A stretch of DNA of 64,000 nucleotides from Antrodiella citrinella (GCA_004802725.1 SGPM01000084.1:25730-89729); one strand, 5' to 3'. Shown: positions 21,677 through 34,898, numbered from the stretch's first letter. Notes: generated from the letters alone by a model not told the origin. Translations and numbers: made by a program.

Positions 21677-24221
21677 TCAATCATCGCGAGACGACGCAAC
21701 CTTGGGTGATGCCGCGTTCACGACGATGACCGGAATGTCCGCATCCGGGTCCACCAGAGTCTCGTCCTGCACATGCACTAGGAGGGGTGTTCGGGCACCC
21801 TGAGGCTCACGTTCTTCAATATCCTTGAAGGGCTCGGGGATGCGCACGAACAGCAGTAGAATGAGCGAGATGCCCACGGCAGCGGAGGAGACGTAGAAGA
21901 TCGTCCCGGGCATGGTAGAGATGGTCTTGACGTAGGTCATACCGAACAGTGCCGGACCCATGATCTGCGCGCTATCAGCCATCTCACATTAGTCTCCCCT
22001 ACTTCACTGCAAACAGCGGCATACGACCATACCTGAGCACCTGCAGCACACCAAACGCGCCCAAAAGCTTCCCCGACTCAACGCCTCCCCGTCGCGCATA
22101 CAACGCCAACGACACGCTCTGCGCAGCGGGAGCATGGCCCGCGCCGAAGCACGACACGACGCTGAGCGCGGTGAACACAAGCGGGTTCATGGCCATCGGG
22201 AGCGCAGAGAACGCGATCAGTTCGATCAGGACGGACACGCGGGCGAGGTTTAGATCGAACACGATGGACTGGGTTGTAGATTGGGGGGTGATTGATGGGG
22301 TGTGGGAGGGGTTACGAGAGGGTGCACGCGAGGGACTACGCGAAGGGGAGGGAGAAGAGGGGCGAGAGCGAATGAGAGGTTCGTCCGCTGTGGCGGGTAG
22401 TTGGACGGCCGGTGTAGGCTTGGGTTTGAATAACTTAATAACCACTGTAGGTAAATTGTCAGTGAAATCAACATCCGTAGAACGAGGGATCTACACACAT
22501 GGGAGAATGAGTGTGAGATAGACTGCTCGGACGACGCCAACAATGCTGAGCCAGTATCCAATCTATTGTCGTAGAAGTAAGTAGCGGAATAATTGCTACA
22601 AGCTGTTTGGGGACATACCTGTTCGGATGTCCAGCCGAAGACCTTAGACGTGTACTGGAACTTGTAACTATAAGAACCCATCAACAAGATGGCAAAGCTG
22701 TAACTCAAAGCCATGAGGATAAGACTCCAGTCTTTCTTCCTTGACTTGAGTGGGTTCGGACTGGTGTTGCTGCCATCTGGGATGGACCAGAGCACAGACA
22801 ACGGGCTCAAGAACCCAAATATGCTCTTGAGTCTGTAGAGGATCGGCGAGTCAATGGCATCCTGTTTACCCTTTGCCACGCTCGCCTCGTATGCGCGACG
22901 AGATTCCCTCTTCTGCGCAGCACTGAGCGACTCCGGCACGATGAACCATATCCCAAGAGCGTAGGCGGTGTGCACGCCGGTGCTGAGGTAGAACACTGAG
23001 AGCGGGGATCCTGTGAACTTCACAATCAATCCGCCAATCGTGGGGCCGAACGCGAGCCCGCAGAACAGGAGACCGTAGAAGAGTGAGAAGATGCGCGCAC
23101 TGTCAAAATCGGAACATGAGCAAGAGCATTCACGTGAAAAATTTGGCTACAAACCGCTCATGAGGTTCGACGATGTCAGCGACATACGCATGCACCACCG
23201 CGTTCAGAGTAGCGGGGCCTAGCCAGAAGCGTCATATTGTGGGATAACACCGTTTCAAAAATAATTGTACCCACCTCCGAACATGCCTTCGACAAGGGCC
23301 CCGAGAGGGAACCACCAGTATGTCCCTGGGAGATACTTGGAGAAAGTAGCCACGGATATGAAGTTGAAGTCTGAGTAGAGAACGCCGAGGAGACCAATGC
23401 CCAGAATGTTTGTACGACCGACGCGATCTGAGAGCTATGAACGAGATTGCTCGTGAGCCGAAGATATCTCGTCATGCGATGTGCGACGACGAACCGATGT
23501 CCACCACCCGGTCGTGAGGCAACCAAGAACGCCCATAGCTGCGGAATATACCATGACCAGCGTGGCGACGGCCGCTCCAACTTCAGGATCTGCCGCACAT
23601 ATCCTGCTTCTCTCTGACAGAAGAGTGTCAAAAACGGGTGCACAGGAAGGGATGGGGTCCGGATAGACTGACCCTTGGTATCTGCGTACAGAGAATACAT
23701 CCCATAGTCCTCAGCCCCGCGACCGATAGTGTAGTTCGGCTTGTGAATGTCGCACACCAGCTGGGTGTACAGCTCGATACGAGGGGCAATCGTTGCTGAA
23801 ATCGCGAACGCAGATGCGCCTACGGAAGCCAAGAACCTAGCAATGATAAAGATAACGTCGATGCACGTCCAGAATGGGAACTGGAAGTACGCGTTTCTGC
23901 AACGTACCATACAGGGGAAGGTCTCTTGTACCACGGCAGCTTGCACCTTGCCTCTGCTCGCTGCTTGAAATCCTCGTCCTCATCGTTGAGGTCGTCTTCT
24001 CCGGCCAAGGTTTCGTCCGCCTCATGATGAGGGTGGATGAACTCCTGCAGCAATTCCATGGTCTCTTCGTTGATCTGACCATCGGGCAACACCATGTTCT
24101 CTGCACCTTCTGCATACTGGAACGGAGCGTCGCGCGAGGAGGTTCTCGAATGACGAGATCGAGAGGGGAGTCTGCGCGGCGACGCGGCCCATCCGGGGCT
24201 GAGAGTTCTCGGAGTGGACAT
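21677..24221 (-). CDS. major facilitator superfamily transporter, substrate unknown
   Basis: Nine exons in coding order: 24221-23908, 23836-23673, 23613-23495, 23434-23275, 23218-23155, 23099-22619, 22562-22499, 22444-22033, 21971-21677 (690 aa). An acidic ~100-residue cytosolic N-terminus leads to KLPWYKRPSPVWF and the first helix. MFS motif A is visible (TSLSDRVGRTNILG), then helices GVLYSDFNFI, FYGLLFCGLAFGPTIGG and others. A long charged loop with Ser/Pro repeats (SPSPSRSPSRAPSRNPS) separates later helices. The layout resembles the fungal tetracycline-resistance-like/HIAT1-like MFS group; substrate cannot be read from sequence. An upstream TTG-started extension is ignored, and 24221 is the first ATG. 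Confidence 0.85.
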
Positions 24222-24653
24222 GGCTGTTGCAGCGGTCGCACTCGCCTCGCCTTCGTCTGAGGAGATGAAGGAGGAGGATAAGCTTAAGTTCAAGGAGGGG
24301 GTACCGCGGTACGGATGCAGGTCATATCTATCGTTAAATTCTCATGAACCGACACTGATGCATGATGGTGCAGCACACGATTAGAGCACCGCTGACAAAC
24401 GCTAGGCACTTTGAGGTGCTTCTACGCCTGCTCTCCGTCTCGATAAGCATACTGCGTAGGAGCTTCGTCGCGTAAATGCCCCTAAGATTTGCTTTTCTGA
24501 AATGAGGATGCAAGGAGGCTAAAGGGAGGCTACAGTGGACGTGTGCCGCAGGGACAGTCACCGCCGAGATACACCTCTCGTTATCTCTCGATGCAGATCT
24601 CTCCGCATTCCGAGATCGCGATCCTCGACCGTCGTCCTTGCCTCATCTCCATC
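24222..24653. promoter_or_regulatory. divergent spacer, MFS transporter / GMF
   Basis: A 432-bp region between divergent start codons; both promoters must lie here. No specific element recognised. Confidence 0.35.
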
Positions 24654-25274
24654 ATGGTATGTCCATCGTCTCTCGTCTTGCTCGACATCGCTCTGACGAA
24701 TAGCGAGCACAGTCTCACACAGTCGACATACCCCAGGAGCTCAAGGATGCTCTCCGCAAGTTCAGGTTCGCTCGCAGAAACGCAGGCAGCGCCGCCATCG
24801 TCGTCAAGATCAACAAGCAGAAGCTGATCATGGAGGAGGTGGAGCAGTTCGACAACATTAGCATCGACGACTTGGCGGAGGGTGTGTTCTCACTTTCTCG
24901 TACATGGCATACCTGCATCATCTGACCATCAGACTTGCGCAATAGAGCTGCCGGAGAACGCGCCGCGATACGTCGTGCTCTCGTATGAGCTCAGCCACGA
25001 CGACGCTCGCAAATCATTTCCACTCGTCTTGATCAACTGGGCTCCCGTGACTTGCGAGATGAGTCTCCTCACGCTACACGCCAGTGCCTTCCTCGAATTT
25101 CAAGTCACCGTACGCGCTTCCCATTCTTCGTTTTATCCACGCGCCCGTACTCACAGAAGGCGTATTCCGCTGCTACGCGAACAGGCCGATATCAGCAAAG
25201 TCATCGAAGTGCGCGGCGGTCAAGATGAACTGACAAAGGACATCATCGATGCGCAGTTGAAGCACACACGATAG
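24654..25274 (+). CDS. GMF1: glia-maturation-factor-type ADF-H protein
   Basis: Binds Arp2/3 and promotes debranching of actin networks. Exons 24654-24656, 24713-24881, 24946-25109, 25185-25274 (141 aa, the normal GMF length). The first coding exon is only the ATG, spliced to TCT-CAC in phase 0. Core blocks: LRKFRFARRNAGSAAIVVKI, LAEELPENAPRYVVLSYEL, SFPLVLINWAP, and ADISKVIEVRGGQDELT near the C-terminus. The last intron uses the acceptor at 25184: an earlier AG at 25156 would give an intron of only 47 nt and lose the conserved C-terminal helix. Confidence 0.9.
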
Positions 25275-25385
25275 ATCGTCCGCAGTGGAACGAGACGCTT
25301 GCGCCGACGGCCGTAGTTTGTTGTATGATATACCACCAGAAGTACCCCCACACTGTATCAATCAATGAAAGGGATATTCTTATAG

Positions 25386-26968
25386 TCATCCCTTGTACCC
25401 TTGCATGATCCCAGCTAGCACCCAGCTGTGGCCTGCGACGTACACCAGCCCTCTCAACCATAGCCCGTAGAACACGTTCTCTCCGAGGAATTCCAGTTTA
25501 TAGGCTTCGGCTAGCCAAAGAGCCTGCGTACCAAACCAGACGGCGATATACGCGATGATCCACGGGGGAGTGATTGAGAGCTGTGGTATCAGCAGAGGGA
25601 TGAAGAGTGTGTACCACAGGAAGTACTAAGACAGACCCAATCTGTGTCACCAAGTGCAACCGACAGAAAGAAAGACAGAACGTACCTGCGACGTGCACAC
25701 TTTGTTGAAAATGACAAACGTAAATGTCTGTACGAACCACGCGAAGGTCATGTCCTTCTTGTGTCTCCCGAATAGCAGACCAGCTCCAAGAGACAGGACC
25801 ATCTGGGGGACGAAACTGACCAAGGGTGAGCGCAGCACCTGCTGCCACACCGGCAAGTCGGTGACCACAGGCGTGTCTTGAAGCGGGTAGGTGAGGTAGA
25901 TGAGGTAGAAGTATGGAGAGAAGTTGTGTCGGTGATCTCGCCGGTGTACGTGGTATATGTAGGACTCGTACAGGAATGGGTATCCCCAACTGTAAGGAGA
26001 ACCTAAATGTGAACAAGGTGAAAAGAGGGGAGGTGAAAGCCATAGAACTCACACCGCATACATCGCCGCACCCAACACCACGAACGTCCCGACACTCACT
26101 CCCGCAAACCACACCGTTCTCCAATTCACCATCCTCCGTACATACCCCTTCCACCCCCTCCCCACCCCTTGCTCACCACCAATCACCCCGAGACACGCAA
26201 CACCATAGATGAACGGGTAAATCTTCCAATGTGTGCTGAGCCCCAACAACACCGCAGCGTACGTCCACTTGCGCTTAAGCGCGCAGTAGAGCGTGAGGAG
26301 GACGAAGAGCGATAGGACGGATTCAGAAGAACCGCGCGTGGAGATGGAGAAGACGAGCGGGTTGAGGAGGTGGATGGAGGAGGAGAGGGCGGCTTGGTGG
26401 TGTATCACAGCGGGCTCTTTTTTAGGGCGTGATTTAGTCGAAGAAGAGGAAGAGGAGGGGAGGAGGATGACGGAGACGAGGATCTGGTACATCAGCACGC
26501 CGGTTAGGATGTCGCATCCCGCGAACAGGTATTTACCAAAGGACGGATGGAGCCAGAGGTTGGGGGTGAGGAGGACAGCTAGCAGTGGCGTGTAGCGATA
26601 TGTCTGCCGTGTGTATGGACTACAGCACACAACATGAGCGAGCATTCCTGAGCTCATAAGAAGGACAACACGTACTCTCCAATTTTCAGCCACCCGCCCA
26701 GAGGTCCCTGTGCATAGTTGCCAGGACCTGGACGCAAGATGAACTTTGCAGCGTCACTGAAGACGCGATAGTCGATGTCTGTATACTTCACCACAGACCG
26801 CGCGTCGTGCCATTCGCTATATAGAATGAGACCAACGCGTATTACTACCGATATGAGGAAGACATTGCGAAATGAAGAGAGAGTTCGCAGTAGAGCATGG
26901 CCGTTGAAGGTCATGGCATGTTTAGAGGCAAGTCCGGCTCGTTTGCCGCCGACTTTGATCTCAAACAT
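25386..26968 (-). CDS. GPI14: GPI mannosyltransferase I (PIG-M homologue)
   Basis: Adds the first mannose to the GPI precursor in the ER lumen. Exons in coding order: 26968-26676, 26619-26053, 25989-25686, 25625-25386 (467 aa; 449 if the ATG at 26914 is used). Diagnostic blocks: FRNVFLISVVIRVGLILYSE, the luminal acidic motif KYTDIDYRVFSDAA (DxD-like), YTRQTYRYTPLLA, STHWKIYPFIY, RRDHRHNFSPYFY. Multiple hydrophobic helices throughout. A poly-Ser/Pro insertion (SSSSSTKSRPKKEP) interrupts one loop. The frame is open further upstream but only via a GTG, so I take the first ATG. Tail-to-tail with GMF (111 bp). Confidence 0.92.
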
Positions 26969-27125
26969 TCGGTCGACATGAGGCGACAAGATAGCATAAA
27001 GCAAAACTAAACGAGAAAAAGCCAGTATAAACGTCCAAATAGCTAGAGAGACCACTATCTAGAAACTGCTACTAGTGTATCCCCCAGACCATCCTCTACA
27101 TTCATTGCCGTCGAATGTAGCCACC

Positions 27126-27936
<811 letters not shown>

Positions 27937-27949
27937 CTTCCCAGAACCA

Positions 27950-28200
27950 NAACGTCANNANNTCANCNTCANNNNCNTNNANAACNNNNNNNNNNNNNNN
28001 NNNNNNNNNNNNNNNNNNNNNNNNNNNNNNNNNNNNNNNNNNNNNNNNNNNNNNNNNNNNNNNNNNNNNNNNNNNNNNNNNNNNNNNNNNNNNNNNNNNN
28101 NNNNNNNNNNNNNNNNNNNNNNNNNNNNNNNNNNNNNNNNNNNNNNNNNNNNNNNNNNNNNNNNNNNNNNNNNNNNNNNNNNNNGGTCCGTCANACGTNN
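27950..28200. other. assembly gap (runs of N)
   Basis: Unread sequence that probably hides the first exon of SAR1. Called bases at the edges are sparse and unreliable. Confidence 0.95.
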
Positions 28201-28646
28201 NNCNNTNNGNTACACACTGGACTCAGAGTCTCGAAGGTCTTTCATGGCAAACATATGGTATTGCGAAACATACACAATCGCACAAGGAAGATCAAACACA
28301 AGAAACTACAGAGAGAGGTGTACGGAAGTTCTGACACTCACTGCACCATAAGCCTGACAAAAACGAGAGGAAGCGCGTGAGTTCTTATACCGCCGGAAAC
28401 ATCGTTCTTCGCATCACCGAATCGCCTCGTCCAACCTNGAAGGTAATGAAAAGGACGGGCACTGTCTAAGAGGTTGCGGTGAAGAGCCTCGAACACGAAA
28501 AAGTCGCCGGTTTTATGCTCTTCGTGTTTGGCCATGTTGTGACCTCTTAGACGCACAGANCNGTGGACTGCGAAACTACTTNAAGTTNGCAGAGAGCAAG
28601 TATCATATCCAACACGTCTTAGATAGAACAGTGAGTAGTGTATACA
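28201..28646. other. SAR1 upstream region, no gene supported
   Basis: About 450 bp between the gap and the SRP-receptor stop. A 72-codon minus frame (28338-28556) exists but has no family signature and contains an N; it is probably SAR1 leader or promoter sequence. Confidence 0.35.
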
Positions 28647-29678
28647 TCACGACAACTCCACCAGCCACTCTCGGAATGAAGAGAGCCCAGTCGATGGCGC
28701 CGCCTTCTCATNTTCAGCTTCGCCCCCCTTCCCAACAATNACACTGGACCCGATGAAGGTCACCTCTCCACCCTCCCANTGATCAAACTTGAATTCTCCA
28801 CCACCGGTGCACTCCAGACCACCCATCTCTGAGCTTCCTTCTTCCTCCGATCCCATGCTCTCCACGCCGACATCGCCATGCGACATTCTCCGCTTGTCCA
28901 ACTCGCGTTCCAATATCGTGCGGACACGGTTNATGGCCAGTTGCTCGGCCGGTGCGGCTGCAGTCGCCTTGAGTTGGTCATATTTGTGTGCAACGATGGA
29001 AAATGCAGGAGGTGTCTGCGAGGGCGGGAGTGATGTCAAAGCATGCAGTATCANGTGGAGGTGCCTGTCCAGAGTCAAGTCAGGGAGATGAAGCAGTACA
29101 GAAACACGGATTGACTCACTCTGCAACTGCAGGCCCACTCCGCGATACTGTGCTCGTATCGACGATGAAAGCAACTGCTTTGGCATCTGAGAGATAGTCG
29201 CGGAACTGATCCCGGATTCGCGGATGACCTGGGACATCAACAGCGAGGATGGTTTTCTGCGCGTCTGGTAACGACAGGANAGTCGAGTTGGTCTGCAAGG
29301 AGGTGTGTGAAGGCAACGTTTTGACCATACGTCAACTGTGAATGCATGTCAGAACCAGGACAAGCACACTTCGCAGGCATATAATCCTTACAGTAGACAA
29401 TATGGCGGTCTTCCCTGCATCTGCTGGACCGACTAACAGAAGCGTGTTTCCTCTGGATTTAGACCGTTTCCTAGACAGTGTCACAAATACTAAAGCGATA
29501 TTAGATGCATGTTCTCATGAGAAGATAGACGAAACGGACATGCGACTAGGAGGATGGCAAACGCCAATGAAGCGATGAACAAATTTTGTGAAGAAAGCAC
29601 TGCAATTGGTGATACGACTTCCGGAGTTAAAGCAGGTGCATGGTGGGAGGGAACGTCAGAGTCATGAAATGAGTCCAT
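28647..29678 (-). CDS. SRP102: signal recognition particle receptor subunit beta, frame broken by one base
   Basis: ER membrane GTPase that anchors SRP receptor alpha. Exons in coding order: 29678-29540, 29489-29392, 29335-29120, 29064-28647. Features: N-terminal hydrophobic anchor (LFIASLAFAILLVA), P-loop LLVGPADAGKT, TSLQTNST, VDVPGHPRIRDQF (switch II), and VAHKYDQLKA in the TKxD region. The sum of exons is 871 nt, one more than a multiple of three. The extra base lies at the start of exon 3, around 29320-29328: the splice-defined frame (TTG ACG TAT) and the conserved downstream frame (AAA ACG TTG CCT) are out of register by exactly one. Nearby Ns suggest a consensus error. The exon 1 donor (GTCCGT) is weak. 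Expected product about 289 aa. Confidence 0.82.
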
Positions 29679-30001
29679 TAGTCGAGACTCAACCGGTAGT
29701 TTGAATTCGTAGAAAGGGTAGAATCACTGTCAAACTCCGGAATGCTGCTAGTGACAGCGTTATTTGTCCTTGTTAGATTCCAAGGCCATTAGACAACAAA
29801 CATAAATAACGCGCCCTGCCATAGTAACGGCAAGTTGGTAACGGCCATGTACTAATTTTCCGACTCTTCAAGTTCTGCGCTCTCCGAGCGCGTACTGGCA
29901 TCGTATTCTCTTTCCAGAACGACGGTAAGTAGATTTTTTTGGAACAAAAGATATGCTGAAACTTTGTCTTAGCTCTCCACGACGCGTGCAAGGGTTCAAT
30001 C
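29679..30001. promoter_or_regulatory. divergent spacer, SRP receptor beta / MYND gene
   Basis: A 323-bp region between divergent start codons, expected to hold both promoters. Nothing specific recognised. Confidence 0.35.
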
Positions 30002-30775
30002 ATGTCGTCCTCAAAGAAGCCTGAGAAACATGCAAAGGATGCACCCAAGCGGCATCCAGCCTCAGACCCGAAGGAGACGATGCAAAAGGAGTTCATATTT
30101 CATTGTCAGAATTCTTCGTGTTGGAGAGTGCGTGGCGAGAACGAGAAATTTTTTCGTTGCGGAGGATGCTCCGTTGGAACTTCTGCTGTGCTTTACTGCG
30201 TACGTAGAAATCATCTGACCCTCATGTACAATGGTTAACTTCTATTCTAGAGCAAGGAGTGCCAGAGGCAAGCCTGGCCCGTGCATAAACACGAATGCAA
30301 GAAAAATCAAGAGATCGCGGCTAAGATGCCTGTTGCCCAGATTGAACAGCGTAACCGACTCCAAGGCTTTGTCGATAAACATGGTCCCACAATTGCTACA
30401 GCAGGGTTCCATGCCCTGGAGCTCTCCAAAAGCATCGACAGATCCATGTTGTTCTACTTCGAAATCAGCACGAAACCACGGCCCGGACCTGCACGGCTGG
30501 AAACATCTTTTCTTGTGACCGATGTCATGGCTGAATTGATGGATCGCTGCGACGCAGCTGCGGACATGCGGGCGACCGTGCAGCAGCAGGTGCATCTCAA
30601 GAAACATTTGGACGTGGTCTGCGCTTTCATTGTGGTCGTTCAATGCGAGGAATACGATGTCAGCGTCAGCTTCCCCATCTGTATAAGCACGTCTTCGCTC
30701 AAGTCGATGCCGGATCCTGACGTTCAGTGGAAGCATGTGATGATGGAAGTCATGAATCGGGGTATCGTACTTTGA
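30002..30775 (+). CDS. MYND-type zinc-finger protein
   Basis: Exons 30002-30199 and 30251-30775 (240 aa). After a Lys-rich leader the MYND finger spans residues ~36-82: CQNSSC, CGGC, then LYCSKECQRQAWPVHKHEC across the intron, with the usual Cys/His spacing. MYND fingers bind short proline-containing peptides. The remaining ~155 residues have no recognised domain and no SET motif, so this is not evidently a SMYD methyltransferase. Small MYND-only proteins are greatly expanded in agaricomycetes, which fits this gene. Confidence 0.82.
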
Positions 30776-31289
30776 AAGGTCAATTTTATCATAAACTCGT
30801 CGCGAACAGGGCAGCGAGTCCATCTTCACAGTCACAATATGATCTGGCCTGGAAGATACTTTCTTATAGTCCCGTCTGTTAGGACATGATTCGTCTGCCC
30901 TGTGTGCCCATGCGACTGAGTAAACTCAACTACAACTGTGGGACTGTGTCTGTGTGAGCTCGACATAGACACATCTCTTGCATCGCATTAATGGGTTAGT
31001 CGTAACCTGGGTCGTTGTCATAAGTATCTTATACCGCCGGGGGTTCGATTCCCTCTGAATGCATCGCGATGTGTTCTTTTTGAATCCAAGTATGATAATA
31101 CTGCACGAAAACAATGTCCAAGCTCTTGTTTGAAGTTTGAGGCTTGAAGTTTTTGAAGTTGGAGGCTCTGGCTAGGCATCGTTCATTCAAATCGCCTTTA
31201 CGTAATCGTATTTTTACTCGAGCGCCTGAAATAAGGTCTCGAATTTGTTAGTATGTTCTACCTCCCTACTTTAAACAGGGATCACTACA
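30776..31289. other. intergenic, contains tRNA-like locus
   Basis: A 514-bp spacer between two plus-strand genes. It contains a tRNA-like sequence (separate entry) and the UTP21 promoter; no protein gene is supported. Confidence 0.4.
30985..31063 (+). ncRNA. degenerate tRNA-like sequence with A- and B-box
   Basis: A perfect B-box (ggttcgattcc) sits in a foldable T-arm (31039-31055). The flanking gcattaa / tgaatgc can pair as an acceptor stem with one mismatch, and ggtt...aacc gives a D-stem under an A-box-like tgggttagtcg. No anticodon stem of the right geometry forms, and the A-to-B distance is 6 bp too long for a simple tRNA. It is probably a tRNA pseudogene or tRNA-derived repeat. Confidence 0.35.
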
Positions 31290-34200
31290 ATGGCCGCAGA
31301 ATCCTTCGTAGAAAATGTGGAAGACGACCCCTTGCCTCCTCGCAAACGTACCCGAGTGGAAGCCTCTACAAGTCAAGGAGCTTCTTCACCGAGACTATTT
31401 GCTCCGTTCCGCGCTCTGGGACTTATCACAAACCATGTCGCGTTCGTGCTGCAAACTCGGTCTCAGAAGGGGGCGACGGAGGGTCCGAGGCTTCATATTC
31501 TTACATGCTTAGGGAAGTCATGGGCTATGTGGGAGGGGGGGAAGATAAATCTTCTCTTTGTGGGTGAGTGAGTGCATATGCATCGTCTGCCCACAAGTTT
31601 ACTCATGCGAATGGTGCCGATGTTATAATGTTATATAGGTCCTGATTTACCGGAGAACGTTGCTTCTATGGCCATGGATGGAAACGCGGTCTGGGTCGCC
31701 TCTGGTACAAGCGTTATAAAATATTTGCGAGGCAAAGAGGTGCGAGTGGTGCTGATTTTCAGTCTGGCATTGGGACTAACACTTTGATAGTCTACTCGCC
31801 TCCAGAGCCCACTCACATCGCCTCTGTCGTACATAATAGTACTTGGTACGCAACTACTTGCTTTGTCGGAAGATGGACAACGATTGTTTGTTTGGGACAC
31901 CAAAAGCGGAGGTATGCGATTCTCTGCGATTCAATTTTCGTCTGCTCAATGATCCTCCCTAGAACTACAATGCTCAATACAATTTGACATCGGATTTACC
32001 GCAACATCCCTTCTGCACCCTGCGACATACATCAACAAAGTCATAGTAGCGAGTAGTGAGGGGAAACTCGAGTTATGGAACATCCGCACCCAGTATGTCT
32101 ACTATGATTCTTGGGGAGAGAGCAACACTCACGTAAGACCAATATAGATCTCGTGTTCACGCGTTCTCTCCCACGTCCCTTCTGACATTACCGGCTGGTC
32201 ATAATGCCCCTGCTATCACGGCTTTGACCCAATCCCCGGCTATAGATGTGGTCGGTATCGGGTTTTCCTCCGGGGACATATCTGTCTACGACGTACGCAT
32301 GGATGAGAGGTTGCTTAGAATGACCATGCAAGATGGCGCTATAAGAGCATTGAGTTTCCGAAGCGGTTTGTCGATTTTTATCCCATTTCGTTGCCTCGGC
32401 TGAGGGCCTTTCCAGATGGACAACCTGTCCTTGCGTCTGCGTCTTCCGCTGGTCACATCGCTATATGGGATCTGAGTAATGGCGGTCGGTTACTGCATGT
32501 TGTGCGTGGTGCTCACGATGGAGCCGTCACTGCTCTCGAGTGGGTTCCTGGTCAACCTCTCTTGATCAGTTCTGGGGACGACAACAGTGTCAAGGTTCGT
32601 CGTTCGCACAGACATGAAGCTCCGTTTCCCATACTTCACTTTCAATAGCAATGGGTTTTCGATTCGCCCACCGAGGCGCCTCGCCTCCTCAAATTCCGCT
32701 CTGGTCATCATGCCCCTCCACACATCATCAGATACTATGGCGAAGATGGGAAGCAACTATTGACTGCTTCAAGGGACCGCAGCCTGCGATGCACGAGCGT
32801 CGTGCGGGATTCTAGAAGTTTCGAGCTAAGCCAGGGTAAGTTGTCCATTGACACCCCTACACGAATGTTGTCACTGACTCTTCTATCAGGTTCATTAGCG
32901 AAAAAAGCTACCAGCTTATCTATCCCAATAGCTTCCCTGAAGTTTCCACCAGTGACCGCTATATCGTATTCTCAAGCCCGCTCTAAGGATTGGGATGACA
33001 TCCTCACATGTCATACGGACGAGTCATCCGTGAGGACATGGACGATGAAAGATAAGAGGCTTGGGAAGTATACTTTCGCCACATCACCAGAAACGAAGAG
33101 AGGCCCGCCATTGGGCACAGCAAAGGTGCGTATTCACTTCGATTGTACTCTATTCCACTCTGATCTAATTTCGTGGAGGCTGTATGTGTATCTGCTTGTG
33201 GTAACTTTGGCATAACTGCGTCAAGTACCGGAACGATCTACATGTACAACATGCAATCAGGTGTACGGCGGAAAACGTTCGATATAGGTCCTTATCCTAT
33301 TCCGGCCGCCAGCACAAGTGCCAGTTCCAAAAAATTACGGGAAGGACGAGCTGTTACTGGGTTGGCAAGTGATGCGCTCAACACCGTCGTCATTGCCTGC
33401 ACCCTCGACGGAACGATCAACGTATGTACTCGCCTTCCTCTTGACGCACGAATCAACCTTATACTTTGCAGTTCTTCGATTTCCATACCGCGGCTCAGGA
33501 ACAAACACTCGTTCTACCCGCTGCTGCTCTCTCTATGATTTTGCACGGTGACAGCGGTCTCATTGCAGTCGTGTGCGATGATCTTGTTGTCCGTGTCGTG
33601 GATATTGAAACGCGGAGAGTGGTGAGAGAAATGAGCGGTTTCCAGAGTAAAGTTTTGGATGTTGTGAGTATATGTACATTTCATTATCGCCCGCGTGTTG
33701 ACAATTTGTTTCCGTAGACCTTTTCTCCCGACGCGCGATGGCTAGTGGCCGCATCGTTGGATTCAACTATCCGGACATTTGATATTCCTACTGGCCGTCT
33801 TATTGACGCGTTTCGAACTTCAAGTGTAGCTACCAGCGTGACATTCTCTCCGACGAATGATTTCCTCGCTACTGCTCATCTCGATAGTGTTGGCGTTTAC
33901 CTATGGTAAGTTATCATATCCGTATTCGAGGTATCTAGAGCGAAAACTGACGGCGCTATAGGGCAAACAGGGCACAGTACAGCGAGGTGTCATTCAAGAG
34001 TATCTCTGACGATGACATTGATAATGTGGCAATGCCATCGATGCAAGGAGAGGAAGAGGAAGAAGGTAAGCTTATTTCTGATCTTGTTACGAGCGGACTC
34101 TGACAGGATCTTTCCAGCACTTGAAGAGCTTGCTGCCTTAGCCATTACGGAGAAGCCGACGGACGTGTTCGTCACACCTGCGCAGCTTGACGGCGATCTC

Positions 34201-34898
34201 GTCACTTTGACATTGTTGCCTCGATCCCGCTGGCAAACTTTGCTCAATTTGGAGGTTATTCAGGTTAGTTGCAACCATACTCTTTGTACTTTCTGTACCT
34301 TACGTCGTCTGAAATCCAGCAACGCAACAAGCCTAAAGAGCCACCAAAACAGCCCGAAAAGGCACCCTTCTTCCTCCCTACTTTACCCGGTGTAGAGCAC
34401 AGGTTCGACGTTCAGCACCCTGACAAAGGGAAAGACAAGAGCAAAGCAACTAAAGTTCTACATAAATCTACTGGATCTGCGGAAAGCGTATTCTGGCAGA
34501 AACTCAGTGATGAGAACGAAGACGGTCATTGTAAGTCATTTGTTTCTCCCCCAAAGAGCTGCGTCTGACCCCTAGCAGATGATGTGTTCTACGATTACAT
34601 CAAGACGTTGTCTCCAGCTGCAATAGACGTCGAGATTCGCTCGCTAGCCACCCTCGATTCGCAGCGACTGTTTTTGACGGCCCTCATCCAACGTCTTCGT
34701 TCACATCGTGACTTCGAGGCCGTACAAACCTTCCAGAGTATCTTCCTGCGGATACACGGCGAAGTCCTAGTCGCAAACGAGGAATTGCGCGGGGAATTGG
34801 AGCGATTGAAGGAAGTGCAAGTGACGGAGAGCGAGAGGGTGATTGAATTGCTGGCTTCATCTCTAGGAACGTTAGGATTTGTGCGGGACACTTTCTAA
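31290..34898 (+). CDS. UTP21: U3 snoRNP WD40 protein Utp21 (WDR36 family)
   Basis: Subunit of the UTP-B module of the small-subunit processome, acting in 18S rRNA maturation. Fifteen exons: 31290-31563, 31639-31739, 31791-31911, 31963-32092, 32148-32365, 32416-32594, 32649-32835, 32890-33125, 33179-33421, 33472-33663, 33718-33905, 33962-34065, 34118-34263, 34320-34530, 34579-34898 (949 aa, every junction in phase). Family blocks: FRALGLITNHVAFVLQ near the N-terminus, repeated WD strands (GHIAIWDLSNGGRLL, SSGDDNSVK, LTASRDRSLR, TFSPDARWLVAASLDSTIR), LAITEKPTDVF, and the helical Utp21 C-terminal domain (EIRSLA ... GTLGFVRDTF). Convergent with the RdRP gene (94 bp). Confidence 0.95.

Noticed and set aside
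28338..28556. 72-codon minus-strand frame containing GGIRTHA
   Set aside because: That phrase often arises from translating tRNA-like DNA; no complete tRNA can be folded here and an N interrupts it. Treated as SAR1 upstream region.
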